The position numbers and the translations under genes are program-made. Source: Aquisphaera insulae (GTDB taxonomy: Bacteria > Planctomycetota > Planctomycetia > Isosphaerales > Isosphaeraceae). From it: DNA of 64,000 nt. Each line of letters starts with the position of its first letter. Position 1 is the stretch's first letter. Below are positions 36,361 to 45,670 of this stretch, piece by piece. Location of the stretch: positions 35,594 through 99,593 of the forward strand of contig NZ_JAALJH010000026.1 of the NCBI RefSeq assembly GCF_011064615.1. The letters run 5' to 3'. The notes beneath the pieces are model-generated. The model did no database searches, was not told where the DNA came from, and saw only the letters and a list, made by a program, of their open reading frames with translations.

Positions 36361-36810
36361 ATGCGTGCAGTGGTCCAGCGCGTGTCGCGAGGCTCCGTGG
36401 AAATCGACGGCTCGACCGTCGGCGCGATCGGCGCCGGGTTCGTCGTCCTGCTCGGGGTCGCCCGCGACGACGGCGAGGCCGATGCCGCCTGGCTGGCCGA
36501 CAAGATCCTGAACCTGCGGGTCTTCGAGGACGAGCAGGGGAAGATGAACCGGAGCGTCGTGGACGTCCGCGGCGGGATCCTCGTGGTCAGCCAGTTCACG
36601 CTCCTGGCGGACTGCCGGGCCGGCCGCCGGCCCAGCTTCACCGCCGCGGCCGACCCCGCGGACGCGGAGCGGCTCTACGAGCGGTTCGTGGCGATCCTCC
36701 GCGGGTCCGGCCTGGAGGTCGCCACCGGCGTCTTCCGGGCCATGATGCAGGTCTCCCTCGTCAACGACGGCCCGGTCACCCTGCTGCTCGACAGCCGCAA
36801 GGCGTTCTGA
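36361..36810 (+). CDS. dtd: D-aminoacyl-tRNA deacylase
   Basis: A 149-residue cytoplasmic enzyme that hydrolyses D-aminoacyl-tRNAs (and Gly-tRNA(Ala)) to keep translation homochiral. The start MRAVVQRVSRGSVEIDG, the central SQFTLLADCRAGRRPSF and the C-terminal NDGPVTLLLDS (the cross-subunit Gly-Pro motif) are all conserved, and the length is standard. The gene is the first of a plus-strand pair with the FGGY kinase 61 bases downstream. Confidence 0.96.
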   Translation: MRAVVQRVSRGSVEIDGSTVGAIGAGFVVLLGVARDDGEADAAWLADKILNLRVFEDEQGKMNRSVVDVRGGILVVSQFTLLADCRAGRRPSFTAAADPADAERLYERFVAILRGSGLEVATGVFRAMMQVSLVNDGPVTLLLDSRKAF

Positions 36811-36871
36811 ACCCGGCGACGCCGCCTTCTCTCCCATTCCAAGCACGCTGAAGCGAAAAGGCCCTCTCCCG

Positions 36872-38395
36872 ATGAGCAACACACTGGCGACGGATCGACT
36901 GGTCCTGGGTCTGGACATGGGGACGCAAAGCCTGCGGGCGGCGCTCGTGGACCTGAAGGGCCGGACGGTGGCCTACGGCGTCGAGCCGATCGAGACGACC
37001 TATCCCCGCCCCGCCTGGGCAGAGCAGTCTCCTCAACAGTGGTGGGCCGCGACGAAGTCCGCCATCGCCAAGGCCCTGGACAAGTCCGGTGCCTCGCCCA
37101 AGCAGATCGCCGCCATTGGCCTGGACTGCACCGCCTGCACGGTCCTCGCCTGCGACCTGGAGGGCAACCCGCTCCGCCCGGCCATCCTCTGGATGGACCA
37201 GCGCTCCTATCGCGAGGCCGACGCCATCAGCGCGACGAATGACCCGATCCTGAGGTATGTCTCCGGACGCGTCTCGCCCGAGTGGATGCTCCCCAAGGCG
37301 CTCTGGCTCAAGAACAACGAGCCGGAGAATTACCGCAAGGCGGAGCGGATCGTCGAGTGCACCAACTGGATGATGTACAGGCTGACGGGACGCTGGACGC
37401 TGTCGCTGAACCACGTCGCCGTGAAGTGGAACTACGCCCGCCCCGACGGCGGCTGGCCGCTGGCGATGATGGCGAAGGTCGGCCTGGACGACCTGCCGTC
37501 GAAGTGGCCCGCGGAGATCGTCCCCCTCGGCAAGGGTGATGACAAGCTGAGCGCCGGGGCGGCCGCGGAGCTCGGCCTGGAACCCGGCACGCCCGTCGCC
37601 CAGGGGGGCATCGACGCCTATCTCGGGATGCTCGGCCTGGGGGCGACGAACGACGGCGACGTCGCGGCCATCGTCGGCTCGAGCACCTGCCACCTCGCCC
37701 AGTGCAAGGACGGCGTGTTCGGCTCGGGCGCGGCGGGCTGCTATCCCGACGCCACGGTGGAGGGGCTCTACACCATCGAGGCCGGCCAGACGGCCACCGG
37801 CTCGATCCTCGACTGGTATCGCCGCCACTTCGCGGCCCGCGAGCAGGCCGAGGCGGACAATCGCGGGGTGAACGTCTACAGCGTGCTCGACGAGGAGGCC
37901 GCCAAGGTCCCGCCCGGCGCCGACGGCCTGGTCGTCCGCGACGATTTCCAGGGGAATCGCTCACCGTACAAGAACCCCCAGGCCCGCGGCGCGATCGCCG
38001 GCCTGTCGCTGGCCCACGGCCCCGGCCACATCTTCCGCGCCCTGTATGAGGCCACCGCCTGCGGCACCCGCCACATCCTGGAGGACGCCTCGAAGCACGG
38101 CCTGAAGGTCCAGCGGATCTTCCTGGGCGGCGGCGGCGCCAAGTCCCCACTCTGGCTCCAGATCCACGCCGACATCCTCAAGCAGCCCGTGCATCTGACC
38201 CGCGAGAGCGAGTCCTGCGCCCTCGGCTCCGCCATGATCGCCGCGATCGCCGCCGGCGATTTCGCCAACCTCGACGAGGCCGCTCAGGCCATGGTCGCCA
38301 TCGAGAAGACCGTCGACCCGAACCCGGCCAACGCGTCCGCCTACGACGAGCTGTTCGCGAAATACGTGGATCTCTACAAGCGGCTTAATGCCTGA
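36872..38395 (+). CDS. FGGY-family carbohydrate kinase
   Basis: A 507-residue cytoplasmic sugar kinase. The N-terminal phosphate motif is GLDMGTQSLRAALVD, the substrate region has WAEQSPQQWW and AILWMDQR, the catalytic Asp is expected in QGGIDAYLG, and the C-terminal ATP domain has FLGGGGAKSPLW. The overall pattern lies close to ribulokinase and xylulokinase relatives; the exact sugar cannot be decided here. A strong hairpin follows the stop at 38426-38453. Confidence 0.88.
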   Translation: MSNTLATDRLVLGLDMGTQSLRAALVDLKGRTVAYGVEPIETTYPRPAWAEQSPQQWWAATKSAIAKALDKSGASPKQIAAIGLDCTACTVLACDLEGNPLRPAILWMDQRSYREADAISATNDPILRYVSGRVSPEWMLPKALWLKNNEPENYRKAERIVECTNWMMYRLTGRWTLSLNHVAVKWNYARPDGGWPLAMMAKVGLDDLPSKWPAEIVPLGKGDDKLSAGAAAELGLEPGTPVAQGGIDAYLGMLGLGATNDGDVAAIVGSSTCHLAQCKDGVFGSGAAGCYPDATVEGLYTIEAGQTATGSILDWYRRHFAAREQAEADNRGVNVYSVLDEEAAKVPPGADGLVVRDDFQGNRSPYKNPQARGAIAGLSLAHGPGHIFRALYEATACGTRHILEDASKHGLKVQRIFLGGGGAKSPLWLQIHADILKQPVHLTRESESCALGSAMIAAIAAGDFANLDEAAQAMVAIEKTVDPNPANASAYDELFAKYVDLYKRLNA

Positions 38396-38804
38396 TCCGT
38401 GACCCTCTCGACGCTTCGCTTCCGCCGATCCGGGGCGCACGTGCCCCGGATCGTGCGATTTCGGAGACCAGGACCGGCGTGAGCAGAGCTGAAGCTCCTT
38501 CGGAAAGCAGGTGAGTCTCAGGCCCTCCCGGACGGACAATGGCCCGATCTTCCTGGGCACCGATGGTGAACCAGAATGACCCTTCAGCCATCCCTGGCCC
38601 CTTCAGCCATCTCCGAGCCGCGGGGAGCGAGCCTGGGCGGCCGCGTGAGCTCGCGTCGCCGAGGCCGCGACGGGGCGGAAGGTCGAGTCTACTCACCGAC
38701 CGGGGGCGGTGCGGGTAGGATACTCGGGCGAAGTCGCTCCCGGCGTCGTGGCGGCCCATTCGGTTCCGCCCCGGGGCGATCGCCACCTTCGGAGGAGGCT
38801 TATC
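38396..38804. other. intergenic region, 409 bp
   Basis: After the terminator hairpin this stretch should hold the promoter of the SDR gene. I see no protein-coding character, RNA gene or repeat in it, only the very strong ribosome binding site of the next gene at its end (38791-38798). Confidence 0.4.
38426..38453 (+). terminator. perfect hairpin after the FGGY kinase gene
   Basis: CGATCCGGGGC and GCCCCGGATCG form an 11-bp perfect stem around the 6-nt GCACGT, 30 bases after the stop. The T-rich tail is weak (GTGCGATTTC). It probably ends the dtd-kinase transcript. Confidence 0.65.
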
Positions 38805-39524
38805 GTGGGCACGGACTCGAAGGTCGCCATCATCACCGGCGCCTCCCAGGGCATCGGAGAAGGGCTGGTGCGCGGATACCTGGCGAGGGGCTACCGCGTG
38901 GTCGCCAACTCCCGGTCAATCCGGCCCGACGCCTACGAGGGTGATACCCTCGCCGTCGCCGGTGACATCACCGACCCGGCGGTCGCCGAGCGGGTCGTCG
39001 GGGTCGCGGTCGAGAAGTTCGGCCGCGTGGACACGCTCGTCAACAACGCCGGGGTGTTCGTCCCCGCGCCGTTCACCGAGTACACCGAGGACGACTACGC
39101 GCGGGTGGTCTCGCTGAACCTCGGCGGGTTCTTCCATGTCACCCAGCGGGCGATCAAGCATATGCTGGCGCGCGGGGGCGGCGGGCACGTAGTGAACCTG
39201 ACGACGACGCTCGTGGGCCAGCCCGTGAAGGGGGTGCCGTCGGCCCTGACATCCCTCACCAAGGGAGGGCTCGACGCCGTCACGCGGTCGCTGGCGATCG
39301 AGTACGCGGACAGGGGCATCCGGGTCAACGCCGTGGCGCCGGGCAACATCCGGACGCCGATGCATCCCCCCGAGACGCTCGCCGCCCTCGCCGCGATGCA
39401 CCCCCTGGGGCGGATGGGGGAAGTCTCGGAGATCGTCGAGGCGGTCCTGTACCTGGAGTCGGCCGGGTTCGTGACGGGCGAGACCCTGCACGTCGACGGC
39501 GGGGCGCACGCCGGACGCTGGTGA
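38805..39524 (+). CDS. SDR-family oxidoreductase lacking the canonical catalytic Tyr
   Basis: A 239-residue protein starting at a GTG with GGAGGAGG six bases upstream. The cofactor motif is GASQGIG, followed by NNAG and the C-terminal GFVTGETLHVDGGAHAG, so the fold is a classical SDR. The active site is not: where SYxxxK is expected the sequence reads LTTTLVGQP, then ALTSLTKGG, so Tyr is replaced by Thr while Lys is kept. The same SLTKGGL pattern occurs in a known SDR subgroup, so it is a family trait and not local damage. Its reaction is unclear. Confidence 0.82.
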   Translation: MGTDSKVAIITGASQGIGEGLVRGYLARGYRVVANSRSIRPDAYEGDTLAVAGDITDPAVAERVVGVAVEKFGRVDTLVNNAGVFVPAPFTEYTEDDYARVVSLNLGGFFHVTQRAIKHMLARGGGGHVVNLTTTLVGQPVKGVPSALTSLTKGGLDAVTRSLAIEYADRGIRVNAVAPGNIRTPMHPPETLAALAAMHPLGRMGEVSEIVEAVLYLESAGFVTGETLHVDGGAHAGRW

Positions 39525-39599
39525 CTGCCGAGGAGCTGGTGATGGTCACGCGCCCCCTAATCCCGGTCTTCCGATAAGGGCAACGGCGACGAGATGACG

Positions 39600-39790
39600 A
39601 TCCCCAGCTCGACCAGGTGACCGCGATGCTCATCGCCCTCTCCGGCCCGGCCCGGCCCTCGCGCAGGACGCGCCGCCCCGGTTCGCTGTCGGACGACCTG
39701 GGCCTGGCCCTTCAGGCCGGAGAGCACTTCCAGGACGACCCGGGCCCTGGACTGGGGCGTGAAAGCTCGGCGACGGCGTTTGGGCACCCG
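39600..39790 (-). pseudogene. relic of an IS3-family transposase OrfA
   Basis: The minus strand encodes KRRRRAFTPQSRARVVLEVL, then SGLKGQAQVVRQ. This closely matches the N-terminal helix-turn-helix of IS3-type OrfA proteins (KRR.FTPEFKARVVLEVL, then AEVCRQH). The match stops at VRQ, where an internal deletion appears to have removed the WK..F part; only a possible HLVELG coil remnant follows. No OrfB/integrase core or terminal inverted repeat is present, so it is a dead fragment. Confidence 0.55.
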
Positions 39791-40022
39791 AGGACGCTCC
39801 TGGGAGGCCAGTACCGACCAAGGTGATGGTCCAATCCCAGGGGCGCACTTCAGTGACTCTGCGGTCTCAAGGACCGCCGCCCGGAGATCGAGGTTCATCC
39901 CCAAGCAGCCCAATAGCCGTCCGGGGTCAAGTCCTGCGTCTTGTTTCGCTCGGGCCGTCCGAGGCCAGGCCATCCGGGTCGGGCCACCATCTGAGGCAAA
40001 CGAAACTCGCGGACCTACATTC

Positions 40023-40051
40023 TTGACAGAGTCCAGAATTAGATTTAGTCT
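40023..40051 (+). promoter_or_regulatory. promoter and possible operator of the Fur-type gene
   Basis: A perfect -35 hexamer TTGACA (40023-40028) is followed after 17 bases by TAGTCT (40046-40051) as a weak -10. This would place the transcript start at or next to the ATG at 40058, giving a leaderless message, in line with the absence of any ribosome binding site. An imperfect palindrome, AGAATTAGATTTAGTCT (40036-40052), overlaps the -10 and could be an autoregulatory Fur/Per-type box. Confidence 0.5.
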
Positions 40052-40057
40052 CGAATC

Positions 40058-40501
40058 ATGCCCAGAGATCCCGCCAAGGCCAAGCTGCTTCGCTCGCGAG
40101 GGCTGCAAGTCACCGCCCAGAGGCTGGCGGTGATGCGGGCGGTCCAGGCGCGGCCGCACTGCACGGCAGATGAGGTGGCCGAGCGGGTACGCGCGGAGAT
40201 CGGCACGATCTCGCGGCAGGCCGTCTATGACGCCCTCGGGATCCTGGCCGACAGGGGCCTGATCCGCCGCATCCAGCCGGCCGGCTCGCCGGCGCTGTAC
40301 GAGGACCGGGTCGGCGACAACCACCATCACGTCATCTGCCGGTCGTGCGGCAAGACGGTGGACGTGGATTGTGCCGTCGGCGCGATGCCTTGCCTGACGC
40401 CGTCCGACGCGGCGGGCTACCGGATCGACGAGGCGGAGGTGATCTTCTGGGGCACCTGCCCCGAATGCCTCGCCGCGGCTCCGCCGCCGGATCACGATTG
40501 A
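40058..40501 (+). CDS. Fur-family metalloregulator, probably PerR-like
   Basis: A 147-residue DNA-binding protein. The winged helix (VTAQRLAVMRAVQARPHCTADEVAE, ISRQAVYDALGILADRGLIRRI) is followed by a dimerisation domain with the His-rich NHHHVICRSCGK and a second CPEC pair, which together form the structural zinc site. It lies 62 bases upstream of katG on the same strand. Fur proteins next to catalase-peroxidase genes commonly act as peroxide sensors (PerR/FurA) repressing both genes. The exact metal is not determined. Confidence 0.9.
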   Translation: MPRDPAKAKLLRSRGLQVTAQRLAVMRAVQARPHCTADEVAERVRAEIGTISRQAVYDALGILADRGLIRRIQPAGSPALYEDRVGDNHHHVICRSCGKTVDVDCAVGAMPCLTPSDAAGYRIDEAEVIFWGTCPECLAAAPPPDHD

Positions 40502-40563
40502 GAACGAACGTCTCCAACCCGTCCGACTGATCCTGCAAATCGACCAGCCAGGGGAGAACGCCG

Positions 40564-42834
<2,271 letters not shown>

Positions 42835-42848
42835 TCGCGGTGCGGAAC

Positions 42849-42887
42849 CCCGCCTCGCCCCCGACCTGGAGGCGGGGGCGAGGCGGG
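42849..42887. terminator. 14-bp hairpin between katG and ccsA
   Basis: CCCGCCTCGCCCCC (42849-42862) pairs perfectly with GGGGGCGAGGCGGG (42874-42887) around an 11-nt loop. It lies between two convergent stop codons, so it could end both transcripts. There is no T-run on either strand. Confidence 0.65.
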
Positions 42888-42903
42888 CAATCATGGTCGG
42901 CGA

Positions 42904-45570
42904 TCAGGCCAGGCGATACCCCAGCGTCCGCCGCCAGGCCGCCGCGATGGGGAGCGCCAGCACGGCGAAGATGAGGACGCTCATCACGCCCTGCGAGCCC
43001 CCCTCCACGAAGCCGTAGCTGTGCAGGCCAACGCCCAGGACGAAGTTCACGCCGTACCAGGCCATGATCACCGAGAGGAAGCAGACGATCGAGCTGAAGA
43101 CCAGGCCGAAGGTGTTGACCCAGCCGGCGAACCGCCCGTGGAGCGGGACCAGGTAGACCAGGAGCGTGATGAGGGCCCAGACCTCCTTCGGATCCCAGCC
43201 CCAGAACCGGCCCCAGGAGTAGTCGGCCCAGAAGCCGCCGAGCATCGTCCCGGCCGCGACCAGCAGGACGCCGACCTGCATCGCCCGGTAGATCAGGTTG
43301 GCGATCGGCTTGATGTTCGCTGCCGTCGCCTGCATGGCCAGGCCGCGGGCGTCCAGGTTGCCCCAGGCCGTCTTCTCCGAGGCGAAGATCTGCGCCACGG
43401 TCGGCCGCGCGATCGTCGCCACGCCGCCGCCCGAGGACGACGACGCGGCATGGGCACCGGCGTAGGCCGGCTCGCGCCGGCTGCCCGCCAGGTCGTCGGC
43501 CTCCAATTCACCGGCCGCCGCGTCGCGGAGGGCGTTCCGGAAGACGCGACGGTTCACGAACTCGCCCCCCATCGCCAGCAGGCCGGCGAGCACGAGGGCG
43601 CCCCCCGCCTCGGCGATCAGGAGGAAGGACGAGAACAGGACGTCGCCGGAAACCCAGGACGTGCCAGCCCCGGACGAGGTGGCCATGAGGCCGAGCGAAC
43701 CGGCCGCCAGCGTCCCCAAGCCGGGGGCGATGGGCATCGCGAGCTCGGCATAGCCGGGCGACCGCTTGTATACGGCGGTCAGGTAATAGCCCATGGCGAT
43801 CAGGCCGAGCATCCAGGCCAGGCCGAAGGCCGCGTAGCTGGAGACGATCGTGAGCACGTGGATGGTCAGCCAGAAGTTGCTCCGGAGCACCGGCATCAGG
43901 CTGCCGATGCTCGGGTCCAGGAGCGGCACGTTCACCGCCGTGATCGTCCCAAGGAGCGCGACGGCCGAGCCGCCGAGCGCGGCGAAGACCTTGCGGTAGA
44001 CCCCTTCCAGCACGACGGAGAGCACCGCGGCGACCAGCGCGACCCAGATGACGGTCTCATACATGTTGGTGACCGGGGCCCAGCCGGAGATCCGGATCCG
44101 GAGATAGAAGCCGTAGGCCTCGATCGCGATGCCGCCCACCAGGGCCGCCAGCCCCGCCGCGTAGACCGCCCTGCCAACGCTCGCCGCCCCGCTCGACCGG
44201 AAGGCCTTCAGGACCAGGGTCAGCACCAGCAGGATCGTGGCCGCGCCATAGCCGAATGGGGCCAGCCAGAACGGGTTCATGCTATTAAAGTGGGTCTCGC
44301 GCTCGATGGCGGCGACCGGGGCATAGTGGCCGGCGGCGACCGCGTCGCCGAGCGTCCGCGAGCTGGCGATCATCGCCGCGGCGAGCGGCTCCGGCAGCCT
44401 GCCCGGCTGGCGATCCTCGGCCTGGATCATCGCCGCGTAGGCATCCAGGAACGCCTTCGTCTCGGCCTCGGGATAGCCGGCGGCGACCAGGTCGCTCGCC
44501 CCCGCCTTGACGAAGACCCTCAGCGGCACCCAGGCCGAGTTCTCGCGGAGCCAGGCCCCGAACTTGTCGTCGAACTTCGCGTCCTCGCCCGGGTCCTTGC
44601 GTTGGTCGCGGGGGATGGCGTCCCAGTAGGTGTCGAGCGCCTTGAGGACGTCGAACTCGATCGGCGCCAGCGACCGCACGTCGCGAGACTCGCGGGCCTT
44701 CTTGACCACCCCGGCGAGGTAGGTCATCGCCTTCGCGGACGAGGTCCGGGGCATGACCCGGATCATGGTCGAGGAGCGGGCATCGTCGCCGCTGACGGCC
44801 TTGTAGGTCATCAGCCGGCGGGCGACCTCGATGGCCCGCCGCTCGGTCTCGGTGAGCCGGGCCGCCGACTTCGGATTGGCCTCGTACTTCTCCTTCTGCT
44901 CGTTGAGCTCGGAGGCCCACTGCATGAACGGCTCGGGGTCGCCGTGGCCGGCGATCTTCGCGTCCTCGATCTCGCGGGGTGAGAGCCATTTCAGCTCCTC
45001 GCCCAGCCGGAGGCCGATCGCCGCGACGGCCTTCTTGCCGGCGTCGTCCAGGTGGCTGCCCCGGAGGTAGTCCTCGAACGCCTTCGTGGTCAGCTCCGGG
45101 CCGGAGGCGAGCGCCTCGAGCGCGGGCCGCTCGGCCTCCGGGGCCTTCGCGGCCAGGTCCTTGACCTGCTGCTTGAGGGTCCCGTCCAGGAGCTTCTGGC
45201 GGAGCGGGCCGAAATCGACCAGGACGAATGCCTGGTCGTCCCAGAACTCGGGGCGGACCATCCAGTCCAGGAAGGCCCCCACCGGCCCCCAGGAGGCGAC
45301 GACCTTGCCCCGGTCGTCGCGGAGGTTGATCGACTCGCGGCCGAAGACCTCCTTGATCTCCTCGCGGGCGACGGTGTCCAGCGGCTTGACCCGGCCGGCG
45401 TGCATCACGGCGAGCTCGCCCACGCGGTCATAGGCCGGGCCCCGGCCCAGGTCCTCGACCTTCGACTCCTCGGCCCTCGCGCCGGCCACCGTCGCGAAGA
45501 GGACGACCGCCAGGCCCGCGGCGAGATGCCGCCAGGAGATCAGATACCGCACGGCTCGTCTCGCTTTCAT
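42904..45570 (-). CDS. ccsA: cytochrome c biogenesis protein CcsA with long N-terminal periplasmic domain
   Basis: An 888-residue protein of the system II cytochrome c maturation pathway. The N-terminus has a signal-like span (residues 11-32), then about 400 hydrophilic residues unlike short CcsA proteins. Around eight or more membrane spans follow from residue 450 on. The haem-binding WWD segment reads WGRFWGWDPKEVWAL, and candidate axial histidines are in WLTIHVLTIV and LVPLHGR. The start at 45570 has GGAG eight bases upstream. CcsA with ResB carries haem across the membrane and attaches it to CxxCH apocytochromes. It follows resB by 100 bases. Confidence 0.9.
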   Translation of the reverse strand: MKARRAVRYLISWRHLAAGLAVVLFATVAGARAEESKVEDLGRGPAYDRVGELAVMHAGRVKPLDTVAREEIKEVFGRESINLRDDRGKVVASWGPVGAFLDWMVRPEFWDDQAFVLVDFGPLRQKLLDGTLKQQVKDLAAKAPEAERPALEALASGPELTTKAFEDYLRGSHLDDAGKKAVAAIGLRLGEELKWLSPREIEDAKIAGHGDPEPFMQWASELNEQKEKYEANPKSAARLTETERRAIEVARRLMTYKAVSGDDARSSTMIRVMPRTSSAKAMTYLAGVVKKARESRDVRSLAPIEFDVLKALDTYWDAIPRDQRKDPGEDAKFDDKFGAWLRENSAWVPLRVFVKAGASDLVAAGYPEAETKAFLDAYAAMIQAEDRQPGRLPEPLAAAMIASSRTLGDAVAAGHYAPVAAIERETHFNSMNPFWLAPFGYGAATILLVLTLVLKAFRSSGAASVGRAVYAAGLAALVGGIAIEAYGFYLRIRISGWAPVTNMYETVIWVALVAAVLSVVLEGVYRKVFAALGGSAVALLGTITAVNVPLLDPSIGSLMPVLRSNFWLTIHVLTIVSSYAAFGLAWMLGLIAMGYYLTAVYKRSPGYAELAMPIAPGLGTLAAGSLGLMATSSGAGTSWVSGDVLFSSFLLIAEAGGALVLAGLLAMGGEFVNRRVFRNALRDAAAGELEADDLAGSRREPAYAGAHAASSSSGGGVATIARPTVAQIFASEKTAWGNLDARGLAMQATAANIKPIANLIYRAMQVGVLLVAAGTMLGGFWADYSWGRFWGWDPKEVWALITLLVYLVPLHGRFAGWVNTFGLVFSSIVCFLSVIMAWYGVNFVLGVGLHSYGFVEGGSQGVMSVLIFAVLALPIAAAWRRTLGYRLA

Positions 45571-45670
45571 AACGGGTCTCCGCGGCTCGTCTTGACGGGC
45601 AGTGCCCGGGGATTGCTGGGGAATTGCTGGGATTCGTCGGGTCGCTTCGATTCCGCTCGTCATTCTGTAC

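Larger units (their letters stand above)
39525..40057. other. intergenic region with mobile-element relic, 533 bp
   Basis: This contains a degenerate IS3-type transposase start on the minus strand (39600-39790) and, at its right end, the promoter of the Fur-type gene. GC content drops over the last 40 bases. I see nothing else that codes. Confidence 0.5.
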
